Origin: Flammula alnicola
Lineage: Eukaryota > Basidiomycota > Agaricomycetes > Agaricales > Strophariaceae
Reading direction: 5' to 3'
NCBI GenBank assembly: GCA_015499995.1
Contig: JADNRV010000481.1
Span: 1-30,658, forward strand
DNA length: 30,658 nt
Part shown: positions 18,081 through 29,800 of the stretch, in pieces
Numbering within the stretch: position 1 is the stretch's first letter
Layout of the letters: every line of letters begins with the position of its first letter
The notes under the pieces: generated by a model
The model's input: only the letters and a program-made list of their open reading frames with translations
What the model was told of the DNA's origin: nothing
The model's database searches: none
Position numbers and translations under genes: made by a program

Positions 18081-20299
18081 ATGTCTAAAACGGAACCTGA
18101 ACCTTCATGGAAGCAACTCAAACTTTCGTTTGAACGGCCTTATAAAGACGATGCGGGGAATTCAATACCGATTCTTTATGATCTAACTCCTGAAGGGCAA
18201 CGCATCTATGAACCGTGCGTATTTGAACCGAAGCCTTTTCTTTATCTAACACTCTGGTCATACTACAGCCAAGAAACTTCGTCAACAAGGCTCGAAGCAA
18301 ATCTACGAAGAATATTTCTTGAGCGCGGCTCAGACTTCTTTGAAAGAAAAGACAACCCTCTGTCGGAGAGTAGTGACCACATGGCAGGAACTTTTGAAAG
18401 AGGCGTATCCGCAACACATGGAGACTCTGGAATTGCTGAACCCATACCGAAAGCCATGACAATGGAGGAACTTTACACAATGAAGTCCGAGATTCTACCA
18501 CAGCTATTGTACGTTGCCGCTAGATTTTGGAGTTTCGAAAGTAATTTCTCTCAGTGTTGCTCTAGGAGAAATGTCCCATGCACGAGATTTACTAAGCTCA
18601 GTCTTACCAGGATCCCAAAACCCGCAATTGCAGGGAGAATCGTCTTCTTTGCTTTCTGCGACTTTGGTTACAAAGCCGCCTCCAATCGTATCGGTACAAG
18701 CGTTCAATGCGCAATTAACCATCGGCAGCAAGGACGAGGCCTTACGAAAGGCAGCCGGACTGTTCAAATCGGCAGCGGAAAGCATGGAAAGAAGCAGATT
18801 GAAAGGCGAAAAGTACTGGGTTGATGCTCTAAGAATTAGGCGAGCGAACTGGGGACTGACTCCAGCACCTCTTCCGTTGGGGTCTGCGACGGGAAAGGGA
18901 GCGGATAAGACATCCAAAGATTTTATAATTTCATTTGGCCTTGAAGGATGTGCGTTAAACCTTCCCGCTATGCGCGCTAATCCTTCTAATGTACATGCCT
19001 TTAGCTCCTTCTCTTTTCCGTCGCCGTGCTGTAGCGCATCTGGCCACTTTTGGGGATTCTTCTCGTGATATTGTGTTTCCTTTCCACCAAAATACTCGAT
19101 TACGGATTACAATATTAACGACGTCCGAATCTTCCACAGAGCTCTACGTATTCGATTCACCCAGATCCGACGACAGCGTAAAGAGTCTCGAAAACGCGCT
19201 GAAAATTGCGCAAACGGAGGTCGTTGAGCAAGAAATATTTTCCTTACTTGTAAAAGAGTCTGGTAACCTGCCCACAGCCTCTGCTCGGGTTTCAGAGCGG
19301 CTGATTGCTATCAATGCCGCTCAGGACTTGGAACTCGCTTTTGAACTCGTTGAGTGCCCAGCATCTATCATCAATGATTAAGAATTAACCTGTGTTTAAT
19401 GCTTTGAAGGTGGAGACCACTGGAAATGCCAGTGCAACGCGTTTAGACAGTAAAGGCAGAGAAAACATGTGTGAACTGATTTATCGTGTTCTCCATGTCC
19501 TCCTACTACGAAGACACAGTCTCATCAATGCTGAGAAAGGCAACGACTCAGCCAAAGCTGCCGAAGCACCTTCTATACTGCAACCGATTATAGACATTCT
19601 CCAGTACCGAGTATTTTGTGAGAGAGTCGGGGTTGAGTTGCGAAGAGCAGTTCATGCACTGAACGCAGTTGGGATTCCATCTACTCTCTCTTTCACCGCA
19701 GTGGGGGAACCAGGTCAACTTCTTGTTTCGTTGCTCTCTGAGCGAGGCAAGAAGGTCGTGGGGGGAGAAGCCGTGATACGGATCGACAATTGGTACGACC
19801 TATTCAACCTTCGCGTTGACATTTTGCTTATGAACACTTAGGAATACTTTGTGGTTTACGTTTATTTCGCCATCGACATTGACAGCCCATCTATCGCAGG
19901 CAACACTCACGATATCTTCATTGCCACAATTATCTCAATTGTTGATGGACGAAATAGAGCGATGCCTGCTGCAAAGAATATGCGGGCTAGGTCGAGAACT
20001 CTGCGACACTGTTGGAGGTATCTGGTTCATTGATCTGAATCGATGCGTTGCAAGATGGGAAGGTTGTGTCCTGTAAGTCCAGCGAAAACTATGACCAACA
20101 TGACCTAGCCATCACTCAACTCTTGTCAATCAGTAACTTTCGGATTTCTTATGGGGAAGATTTCAACATCAGTTGTTCCGCGTTCCGATTGGATGCCACC
20201 ACAACCAGGCAGGGAGATACCAAAATGTATGTCAGCGGAAAGGCACCTCTGTTGAGTTGGGTCAAAGACATCATCAAGGACTCTTCAAGTCGTCCATAG
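18081..20299 (+). CDS. MED17: Mediator of RNA polymerase II transcription subunit 17 (630 aa)
   Basis: Exons: 18081-18214, 18269-18508, 18555-18949, 19005-19348, 19410-19792, 19842-20072 and 20134-20299, all in phase. MED17 (Srb4 in yeast) is the scaffold subunit of the Mediator head module, bridging activators to RNA polymerase II in the nucleus. Family features seen: the N-terminal LSFERPYKDDAGN...LTPEGQRIYEP segment; LEANLRRIFLERGSDFF; the LPQLFVALGEMSHARDLLSS region; RIRRANWGLTPAP; FRRRAVAHLA; and a C-terminal SYGEDFNISC block. The length is normal for a fungal MED17. The first intron (54 nt) has no stop and is a multiple of three, so retention would add 18 residues; splicing joins YEP to QETSS as in the family. 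It converges on RPL5 with 125 nt between stops. Confidence 0.92.
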
Positions 20300-20424
20300 G
20301 CCTCATAGTATAAACGTTGTATACATGTCATCTTAGGATATTGAAAACACGTCGACATCATAGGTGCATGGCGCATTTTGGGGGGTGCATGAAAGACATA
20401 AAAACCAACTCTAACAACACGAAT

Positions 20425-21557
20425 CTACTCATCGTCCTCCTCCTCCTGGTCCGCATCACCTCCCGCTTTGAACTTTTCGATCTTGGCGGCGATGTTGGCT
20501 TTGCGTTCAGCATGAGTCAGTTTCTTCGTCTTGTATTTGAGGGCCTCCGCCTTCCAGTCCGTCGTCTTCTCAGTAGGCTTGAAGGTGGGGTCTTCACGGA
20601 TCGCGGCGTGAGCATTGGTGTAGAGTTCTTCAATATCTTCCGAACCAATTCCATCAGCAAGGTATGTGGAGAATTGCTTCTTGAATCTGTTATGATATAT
20701 CAGAAAATATGTCCGTCGAATCTTTTAATAGGCGTACCGCTCATCATCTTCTTCCTCCAGACTTTCCATGTACTCGGCGACATGTCCACCGAAGATGTAC
20801 TTCTTGAGAACCTCAGCGTCCAGACTTTTGCTTTCCGGGTCATATCCAGGGAAACGTTTTTCGGAGTGGGGAATGAAGATGCCTCCATCGCTGGCGCCCT
20901 TCATGGCACCGAACAGACGAGATCCTGTGGATGTACGCTTGAGGCCAACATCAAGGTAAGCCTTGAAGGGTCGAGGGGCGTCTTCCTCATCCAGAATTTC
21001 GGTGAGCTTCATTGTACCATCAGGTTCTGCGACACCCTCGTATTTGTCGGCCAGCCCAAGTTTAGCGAGAGCACGACGAGCGCACAACAGACCCGTCGCG
21101 TATGCTGCAGTCAAAGTTAAGAGACTAACATGATAAATATACTGGTATAAAAATACCTGCTGCCCAGTTAGTTAGACCGTGGTTGATGCCGTATCTTGGT
21201 AATTCTCGTGAATGGGCAGCTGTCAGAACGAAATCTCCTTGAAGGCGGGCGTAGATGATTTGGCAAATGATGTCCTTGTTGGTGAAGCGGACGACGAGGC
21301 GGTATTTAGGCGCGTTGCTGCAGGAAATATTGAGCGTATTGCGGAAAAGCTATCCACATAGTTAACGCACTATTTGTTCTTCGCCTGGGTTACAAGTCTC
21401 TTACGAGCATAGTCTAGAAACCAGTCAGGAAAGTGATATGTGATATAGAGTGTAGAAAATGAGACGCACAATCGGTTTTTCCCTCCCTCCTTCGGCGATA
21501 CTTGACCTGGAAGCGGGAGAAGTAGGCATCTGACTTGAGTTTCTTGACGAACGGCAT
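20425..21557 (-). CDS. RPL5: 60S ribosomal protein L5 (uL18), 306 aa
   Basis: Exons: 21557-21470, 21413-21371, 21317-21157, 21104-20738 and 20686-20425. RPL5 binds 5S rRNA and, with RPL11, forms the 5S RNP docked into the large ribosomal subunit. The protein begins [20 protein letters not shown], carries the basic [16 protein letters not shown] 5S-rRNA-binding segment, the [17 protein letters not shown] and [14 protein letters not shown] blocks, and the conserved [16 protein letters not shown]. It ends in a Lys/Glu-rich helix and an acidic EEEDDE tail. The length is close to yeast Rpl5 (297 aa). The four introns (51-56 nt) are concentrated in the first part, as usual for fungal ribosomal protein genes. 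The start is the first ATG with the family N-terminus. It diverges from the RBM42-like gene over 352 nt. Confidence 0.97.
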
Positions 21558-21909
21558 CTGTGCAAGGGGATTAGCGTCATGTCGAGAGACGGTATCCGTT
21601 CCTGAGCCGCTGCATCCATCACTGCAAGAGTTCGAAATATTGGCAAACTCAATTATACAGGCCTACAAGCGAGCCAGGAAACGATCTGCATGCGAAAAGT
21701 GACATACCTTGAAGGAGGGGGGGCTTGAGGGAGGCGGCTCGCGTTGATGACCACCAAACTTCTTGAAGGCGATTGCGGAGGAAAGAGACGATTACGTAAG
21801 AAATTCCGTGACGAGTCACATCGCATCCGAAGGTAACAGATCCGCCTTGTCACGGTGCTCAGCCGCTCTTGTATTCTTTCTACTCTTACGACAGCAGACT
21901 TTCTTTAAC
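21558..21909. promoter_or_regulatory. Divergent promoter of RPL5 and the RBM42-like gene
   Basis: 352 nt between the two ATGs. It contains a 12-bp near-palindrome GTGACGAGTCAC at 21808-21819, a pyrimidine-rich run TCTTTCTACTCTTAC just before the RBM42-like ATG, and a purine/pyrimidine-rich stretch near 21715-21735. No TATA box is obvious, consistent with housekeeping promoters. Confidence 0.35.
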
Positions 21910-22719
21910 ATGGATCCCTACTCCAACTCAAATTATCAGAAACAGTACGCGCAGCAGCAGCAGGCCGCCTACGATGTCAATCCATACTACAAGCCTTATC
22001 AAGGCCCTTCCTTCCCCATTCCTGGTTCATCTTCTGGACACACTGCCCCCGTCCCGGCCAACGCCTATGAGTACGATGTCGGAATTCTTGCACAACAGAG
22101 TGTGTATGTTCCTGGTGCTATGATTGATAAACGCGGTGGTGCAGGCGGTAAACTCGCCAAGGGTGGCAAAAGGGTGACAGTGCTCCGGAAAGGAGGAGGG
22201 AAAGTTTGGGAGGACCAGACTCTTCTAGAGTGGAACCCTTGTATGTCCTTTTTGTACCTCGATGATTTTCATCTGATTCCTTTTCCTCAGCCTGGTTTCG
22301 CCTGTTCGTTGGTGATCTCAGTAACGATGTATCGGACGACGTCCTTGCCAACGCATTTAACAAGTATACATCTTTCCAGAAGGCACGAGTCATTCGAGAT
22401 CGTCTGAGCCAAAAGGTACGCCTTCTACATATTCTGTCCCAGTACGTCCTCATCGTCAAATGTAGGCAAAATATGGGTTCGTGGCTTTCTCCGACCCTGA
22501 AGACTTTCTGAAAGCGTGGAAGGAGATGGATGGTAAGCGCTTCACTTTGTAAAACCTTGATGCTTCTAACCAAGTCTTTTTGTAGGGAAATACGTTGGCA
22601 ATCGACCTGTAAAACTTAAGAAAGCTGACGACACAGCCATTCGCCCCGTAGAGATTGGTCATCGTAAAGCGAAGAAGCTCGAGCAAGACCTCAAGAAGAA
22701 TCGACACAAGCCCTACTGA
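21910..22719 (+). CDS. RBM42: RBM42-like RRM RNA-binding protein (218 aa)
   Basis: Exons: 21910-22240, 22291-22415, 22466-22532 and 22586-22719, in phase. The N-terminal half is Gln/Tyr/Pro-rich and disordered. A single RRM covers about residues 112-193, with RNP2 RLFVGDL and RNP1 KYGFVAF, closing with MDGKYVGNRPVKLKKA. This arrangement and the order of motifs (GDL.NDV.DDVL...F.KY.SFQKARVIRD) match RBM42, a nuclear RNA-binding protein linked in animals to hnRNP K and pre-mRNA splicing. The fungal protein is much shorter than the animal one but keeps the same RRM near the C-terminus. A basic KKLEQDLKKNRHKPY tail follows. Function in fungi is inferred only from the domain. Confidence 0.88.
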
Positions 22720-23416
22720 ATTGTAGGTTTCGCTGATCAACTTGATACTGTGTATGTACATATGCCTACCTCATGACAGTGTTGCTGACTGTCGCCTATT
22801 GAATCGATCCTTGTTTGTCGTGTGCCTCGCGTGTTGCAACGATGTGAATGAGTAACGTGTGTATTAATCCGAGTTTCCTTGAACATCAAACAGTCCATTC
22901 GCCTGGTAAGTTCCGATATCTTATTCTAAATGCTACGTAACTCCCATTCCAACTTATGGATCTCTGCATCTTTTTGGTTCATGCCATCCGGTCTTTTTAT
23001 ATTTATTTTGTTCATGTATGTACTTCAGATCGTTCAGCCATTTATAAATGGTCAGGTTAACTGACAATGTGACGGTCGGCACCAACACTGCACGGACCCC
23101 TCTTTCTGCCGTTTCCGTTCTTGTTGGACTTACAATATTCACGTTCTCTTTAGATAGAGCACCCTATAAAACTATATAAACCTGTGTATTTATTGTAAGA
23201 TACTCAGCTTCCTTCGAAAAGAGACTTTAAAACATTTGCTTCTCACCTACCTTCCGTGTGCCAGTACTAAAGTACCTCTAGCTGATAACATCAGTAAGAC
23301 GATTTCTTATTCATTTTGTTTTGTTTGGACATGCCGAGCGGATATTTGGACTGAACCTGGCGCACTTGAACTCGTTCACCATCTTTTGATCTGTCTTTTG
23401 ATCGTCTTCGCCAACC
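22720..23416. promoter_or_regulatory. Intergenic: RBM42-like 3' region and verprolin promoter
   Basis: No gene is seen. A TATA-like CTATATAAACC lies at about 23172-23182, about 240 nt before the verprolin ATG, so a long leader or a leader intron is possible. The last 130 nt are T-rich with a stretch of CTTTTGATCTGTCTTTTGAT repeats. Confidence 0.35.
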
Positions 23417-24660
23417 ATGGCTTCTAGCGAACTCCTAAAAGCAATTCAGGCCGGAAAGAAGCTCAAGAAAGCGGAAACCCATGATCGAAGCGCACCTGTA
23501 GTGGCGCTCGACGCTCCCAAGGGACGCGTTGGCGGCGGGGTCTCCTCTTCTCCTATGAGTGCCCCTTCTCTACCGTCCAGTGGTGGACCCCCTCAATTAG
23601 GTAGCTTGTTTGCTGGCGGTATGCCAAAGCTCAAACCTGCAGGCCAAAGTAATCTTGGTGAGGTCACGTCTTTTCATCATGTAGATTGTAATTAAAACTG
23701 AAGTCGAAAGCCAAACCTCCAACTCTGGGCAAGCCGCCTTCGATACCGAAAGCAGAACCACATTCAGCTCCAGCTCCTCCTGCCAGAAGCGTGCCTCCAA
23801 AGCCCTCGGCCCCTGTGCCAGCCAGGCCACCGGCCCCGCCTCCACCGAAGCCAGCGACACATGCTCCCGCGCCACCGGCGCGCCCTGCGCCTAGTCTGCC
23901 ATCTAGAGATAATTCTACAAGTACATCGTCGGCTCCTCCTCCAAGGAGAGCCCCCCCTCCTTTACGGAATTCAAGCCCACCTGCAACACCAGCTCGACCA
24001 ACGCCTGCGATCCCACCTCGAGATCAATCACCAGTGAAACCATCGACATCTATATCACGGCCGGTACCTACGCCACCTGCTCGAAGTGCTACACCCCCAG
24101 TAACTTCACACAGCAAATCAAATTTGTCTTTTCCTGCAAGAGCTCCGCCTCCACCTCCGCCACGGCCTTCACATGCCGCTCCTCCATCGCCTGCAAGAAC
24201 TGCGCCTCCTCCACCTACGCGTAAACCGCCCCATACTCTAGCTCCTGCACCGCCTCCACGTGTTCGGGCAGTTTCAGAGGCCGAACCCGTTGGCCGAAAG
24301 TCATCTCCAGAGCCTGCGATACCTGCCCGTCTTTCTTCTCCGATAGGGCGTCCGAGATCTAGCACTCCGCCTGGTACCTCTCCGTTGTCCCCCCCAAGTC
24401 GACGACCGCCCCCTGTCATGTCAAGCAATGGTGCCAGACCGCCTGCCCCGCGAAGAAAGAGTGCGTGTCATTTTTATTTATACAACTATGATGAGGGTCA
24501 TTCACATTCACATTACTAAGTACCATCCCCACCTCCAAACGCCGGTGTGCACACGTTTCCTGTGACAGATTTCCCTCCCCCACGAGAATTTAGGACAGCT
24601 CCGAAGATATATAGCAGTGGTAGCCAGCAGGGCAGTAACTTTGACTTGGGTAGCCTATGA
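23417..24660 (+). CDS. VRP1: Verprolin / WIP-type actin regulator (376 aa)
   Basis: Exons: 23417-23657, 23711-24460 and 24521-24660. The first intron uses the acceptor at 23709-23710; a nearer AG would break the frame. The N-terminal WH2 motif (LLKAIQAGKKLKKAETHDRS, residues about 6-25) binds monomeric actin. A Gly-rich segment with LGSLFAGGMPKLKPAG is typical of fungal verprolins. About 230 residues of polyproline (many PPPPP and APPPP runs, ligands for SH3 domains and profilin) follow. The C-terminus (FPPPREFRTAPKIY...FDLGSL) is the WASP-binding region. Verprolin partners WASP/Las17 at cortical actin patches to drive Arp2/3-dependent endocytosis. Only one WH2 is evident, whereas yeast Vrp1 has two. 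The antisense of the polyproline tract is also open; that is a compositional artefact. Confidence 0.9.
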
Positions 24661-24842
24661 TGTGCCACGTACGCCTAGATAGTGTTTTATGGCACAAGCC
24701 AAGGACAGACTATTATTATGGTTGAGATCAGTAATGACAATTTGAATGGTTGCGGTGATACTCCGAGCGGTTGGTTGTCGGTTACATAATAAGAATCATT
24801 GAAAGGAGACTCCTATCAGGTGTCCGAGAGGTCTTACGAAAG

Positions 24843-24875
24843 TGACACGTCAGTACTCGGTCTCGCTTATAAAGG
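24843..24875 (+). promoter_or_regulatory. PDI promoter: UPRE-like motif and TATA box
   Basis: TGACACGTCAG at 24843-24853 reads CTGACGTGTCA on the other strand and contains TGACGTG, the core recognised by Hac1/XBP1-type bZIP factors. TATAAAGG at 24868-24875 lies 50 nt before the ATG at 24918. The pairing is what an ER-stress-induced chaperone gene would need. Confidence 0.45.
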
Positions 24876-24917
24876 TCTTGCATTCGTATTTGTATCACCC
24901 GTATCCTTTCCCTTCAA

Positions 24918-26679
24918 ATGCGTTTTTCGACGCCAGCTTCTCTTCTAGCTCTCGCAGCTGTCGTTCTCGCTAATGAGGCGTCCGACGTAATCAGTCTCAC
25001 TGCTGCTACATTCGAGTCCACAGTTAACGCTGAACCACTCATCCTCGTTGAATTCTTTGCGCCATGGTAAGTTGCGTTCCCAACCTCCGGCCCTCCCATA
25101 TATTGATGAAGAGCAGGTGTGGGCATTGCAAGGCTTTGGCCCCTCACTACGAGGAGGCAGCAACTGCCCTCAAGGAGAAAAATATTAAACTTGCTAAGGT
25201 CGACTGTGTCGACGAGGCTGAACTCTGTCAATCAAAAGGTGTTCAAGGTTACCCGTAAGTAAACGCCAACATATATCTCTAAGCGGTTCCAAGCTCACAT
25301 GTGTACTTTAGAACCATGAAAGTGTACCGAAAAGGCGAACCCACCGATTACAGTGGTCCCCGTAAGGCCGACGGAATCATCAGTTACATGGTCAAGTGAG
25401 TACCTCAGGAAGTTACCTCCTATTCGTGGCTCACTTGCTTTAGACAATCCCTACCCGCTGTTTCACAAGTTACTGCCGCCAACCACGAAGAGTTCAAGAA
25501 GGCCGATAAGATTGTGGCAGTCGCCTATCTCTCCTCCTCAACAGAGGCCCCCGCCCCCGAATTCAGCGCTACTGCTGAGAGCCACCGTGATGACTACCTC
25601 TTCGGTTTCACAACGGACAAGGATGTCATTGAAGCCGCTGGTGTTGCACCCCCAACAATTGTCGTTTACCGTTCTTTCGACGAGCCTAAATCCGAATATC
25701 CGTACCCGATCTCGTCCGTCACGAAGAAAGACCTTGAGGACTGGATCAAAGAACTTGCCATTCCCATCATCGACGAGGTCAACGGCGAAAACTACGCCAT
25801 CTACGCTGGCAGTCCCAAACCTCTCGCTTACCTTTTCCTTGACCCCACTCTTGAGGATAAGGAATCCCACATTGCTGCTCTTAAGCCTACTGCAGCCAAG
25901 TACAAGTCGAAGATGAATTTCGTCTGGATTGACGCTGCCAAGTTCGGTGATCATGCCAAAGCTCTCAACCTCATCGAAGCCAAGTGGCCCGCCTTCGTTA
26001 TTCAGGACTTGGAGAAGCAATTGAAATATCCTTTCGATCAGAGCAAGGAGGTTACTTCAGCAGCTGCTGGAGACTGGGTCGAACAATACCTTGCAGGCAC
26101 CATCCAACCACAACTGAAGAGCCAGCCTATTCCTGAATCACAAGATGAGAGTGTCTTCACCCTCGTCGGTAAGAACTTCGAGGATGTCGTGTATGACGAC
26201 AACAAGGACGTCTTCGTTGAGTTCTATGCTTCCTGGTATGTTCCTTTCAATGCATTTGGTCCTACTAGCTGACGATTCTTTCCATAGGTGCGGTCACTGC
26301 AAGCGCCTTAAGCCCATCTGGGACAGCCTCGGTGATAAATACGCCGCAATCAAAGATCGTGTTGTCATGTATGTGTTAACCTCCCAGCCTTTTACTTCTT
26401 GCTGATATACCATGGTATAGCGCTAAGATGGAAGCCCAAGAAAATGATCTTCCTCCGTCGGTTCCATTCCGTATTGCTGGATTCCCCACCCTCAAGTTCA
26501 AGCCCGCTGGATCAAAGAGCTTCATCGACTACGAAGGCGATCGTTCATTCGAGAGCTTGGTTTCATTCTTGGAGGAGCATGCCAAGAACTCTCTTGATCT
26601 TCCGACAGCAGACGAAGCCCAAGTTCCTTTGGAAGCCTCTAACACAACCGGTTCCCAGGCTCAACATGATGAGTTGTAA
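24918..26679 (+). CDS. PDI1: Protein disulfide isomerase (500 aa)
   Basis: Exons: 24918-25066, 25117-25254, 25312-25395, 25444-26235, 26288-26368 and 26421-26679, all in phase. PDI forms, breaks and rearranges disulfides in proteins folding in the ER lumen. A signal peptide ([18 protein letters not shown]) is followed by the a domain with WCGHC at 50-54, the b and b' thioredoxin folds without active sites, and the a' domain with WCGHC at 388-392. The ER-retrieval tetrapeptide HDEL is at the extreme C-terminus. Both active sites are split by an intron between the Trp and Cys codons (phase 2), so the gene keeps the same intron position in its two homologous domains. Length and order are normal for Pdi1. 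An AATAAA sits 39 nt after the stop (26718-26723). It converges on GCP3 with 192 nt between stops. Confidence 0.97.
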
Positions 26680-26871
26680 TTACTATTATGCATTGTGTGA
26701 TCGTTTCAGACGAAAAAAATAAAATAAAAATCTTTTTTCAAATATCTCTGAAGATATGTGCCCGTGAAATAAGCTCAGGATCATTACATTCACATTGAGG
26801 ATATTACTTCGTACATGTATTAAGAATCCACAACACACCTTCCAGCATTTTTAGCAGCAGTCGTCAAGTCG

Positions 26872-29800
26872 TCATGATTTCGTTGGTTGTTGGTCTTTCT
26901 TGGGCTTGTAGTAATCGGAAAAAGACAACCGAATCCCAAGGAATCGACAATCAAGGTCGGGGTGAATCTGGAGTTGTTGCACAACTGTTTGAACTTTATC
27001 CGAAAATCCTGAACCATAATCCTTCAACCGGCCCAGTAACCCAGAAAGGTTGTCTCGTGAGGACGCAGCGTCACCTTCGGCGGCATGGCCAGTGTATACG
27101 CCCTGATAAACGTATCAATGAAAATCAGGCGTTTCGAATGTTGTATAGTACACACACGCTCTGCGTCCATCTCACGGTCCTTCCGAGCGGATTCTGTCAG
27201 GCAGTAATTATAGAAGTTATCCTTTTCAAAATTTAGCATCCCAATGCATTGTAAAGGTTTGAAGGCACGACGAACTGTGGCTTCTCTGAATTGCAGGATA
27301 GACGTAAATATCTCCAGAACTTGACGGAGAAGCACTTCCTTTAAAACGATTCAGTAATTGTCTGCCACAGGCAGCTAACTTTCTTACCTCTTTCCCAGGT
27401 TTCGAGTTCCAAAGCAAGATCTTCTTAGTTACTCGCTCGAGATAAGTACGATGAGCGTCGATCAGGGCATCGAGATCTCCTTCCTTCTTGTTCAGGAAAT
27501 CAATGAGAACCTTCCACGAACACTCGATGACTTCAAGACGACAATACGCTTCCATTTGACGAACGAAATGTATCATTTCGGCGATTACGAGTCGTATTTT
27601 ATGCCATTCAAATTCCAACTCTAACGGAATAATTGAGATAAGACCCAAAGGTAGGACAAGAGGACAAACCTGGAAGATGTATGAACGTTTGTGCGCCACC
27701 TGTTACTCTCATCCAACTCTTATCCAGTGTCTTCTCTATTCTCTTCATTTGCCATAGGTGTTTGAAGAGCTTAAGATACTTTTCCATGGCCTCTTGGTCA
27801 AGGACGGTGTCAATGGGAGGATTAACCTTATATTCAAGGGTGAAAACGTCCCAGCCAATCTCGCCATGAGAATACTCTAGGATTCGAGCATCTAGGCGAC
27901 GAAGAACATCAACTGGATCTTGTTGAGCGTTAGATGAACGAATGGCTGTTTCGAGGTTGGCCGTGAGGTTATGTCGGTACAACGTGTTGGCGGGTTTCGC
28001 GAGACTCGGGCTTTGAAAAAGAGCAATTGTAATTTAGCGGGAGCAGACTTGGATGGATGAGAAAACGAACCCAAGGGTCTCCATAAGTTGATCTGCGAAA
28101 TCGCCATGACCGAGGAGGAGGAAGCTTTTGAGGGCAGAGAGGTGATCAAGTAATTTGAACTTGTCAATAAAGACTTCAAATAGTCGATGGCTAGCAAGTC
28201 GATATGCTGCATCTATAGATCTTTCAAGTCCGCCAATATCGCCATATTGTAGGGCTAGATCAAATATCAATCAAATTTAAGTATAACAATTCGTAAATTA
28301 CTCACTACCACCCGTATTACTCATTTTTTCTCGCGTTACGACCCAGTCGCTATCCAAACAGCTGTAACGAATGAAATTCAGACTTTTTCCTGTCGAGAAA
28401 ATCTGGTAATAATTTAGATCGCATAACGGTCAACGGAACATGATAACTTACTTTCCTCCCAAAGGATTCACCAACAAACATAGGAAGCATGTCCTTCCGG
28501 AACCGGTACTTCGTTTCCCAGAGTTTTTGCCCGTTTTCTCGTAGGCCAGATAACTCTTCAGTATCTCCATTGAACCCACCAAACCCACCATCGTTGGAGA
28601 GATGATTGATTCCACCCGGAATAGAAGAGGGATGAACGTAAGGAATGTGGCCAAGACTTGAATCCGCTGTGACGAAGAACTCCTCGAAAGGATCGTATAA
28701 TTCTCCAGAGAACAGCCATTTATGGAGAGTGGCGAAGAAAGGCCGTGATACCTATCCAAAATCATTGAGTTAAACCTCTGTCAAGTCAGGGAACCTTGCT
28801 TGCCTCCTCCAAGAGTTCATCCGTGAATTTCCTAACAAATGGATCGCCGTTGTCCGTATAGCTGTGTATCAGATTCACCAACGCGCCCCCCTGCGAATCT
28901 GAGTACATCAATTAAGAGGTCACGGTATAACAGATATAATATATATGGACCGACCTCGGGCTCCTTCTACGCAAACGCTCATCATTCTCATCCTTAACCG
29001 CCAATCATTCACCCAAACATCAAGTCTTCTCAAAGAAAGGCCTGTTTCCTCATCCGCAGCACCGAAAGCACCATGGGAATCCACGTCCTCTCTCTGAGTC
29101 GATGTCAATTGGGTCTCCAGGACGGCGATTAATCGATAATATTCGGTAAGCTGCGTTTGGAGGTAATGGCAGAGACTCTGCTCAATCATACCAACACCAG
29201 TGGCATCTTCGCGTTCTCGCACAAAAGTCTCAACACGACTATAGAGATAGCCGAGTTCAGCCAAACGATGTATAAGAGCTTGCGTAGGGGATGATATAGT
29301 GACCATCTAATAATGCAGATAAGGGTAGCAAAGCAGGGCAGAAGTCATAAACTTACGGGTTCGCTGATAAACACCAACTTTTTCTCATCCTCATTCGAAG
29401 TTGCGAAGCGTACGTATTTTCCAGAGATACCTTGCATTAAATACAACGTATCTCGAACCAGGAGTGATTCATTCATATGCGAGATCCCTGCAAGGTTGGT
29501 TTAGCTAGTCTGATTGATGTGGACGCAGTCTATGTTTAAGCACCTTTATGCGCACGATATTCTTTCAAACGTGTTGCATTTGAGCGCCCTTTTGGCCCGG
29601 TATTTGCAGTAGAATCGTTTGGAGGAGGAACCTCTTGGACCTTTAATGGAGGCGGCTGCGACAACATTGGCATTTGAATTTGGGTTGTTGGCGGCCATTC
29701 AACGAAGAGAGAGTAAAAAGGAAAAGAATCGCGTCTTGCTTTCTCGAAAGTACTGGCTTAAAGGGGGTCAATGGCCGTCGAAAGACAACAATGCTGATAA

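Noticed and set aside
20317..21120. 267-codon plus-strand ORF opposite RPL5
   Set aside because: Shadow of the highly biased RPL5 codons; no domain.
24024..24428. Long open frame antisense to verprolin (Gly-rich)
   Set aside because: It is the complement of the polyproline tract; CCN-rich sequence leaves the other strand open by composition.
26820..27017. Minus-strand ORF ending at 26820 taken as the GCP3 C-terminus
   Set aside because: The correct phase from exon 15 ends earlier, at TGA 26872-26874. The other frame has no family similarity.
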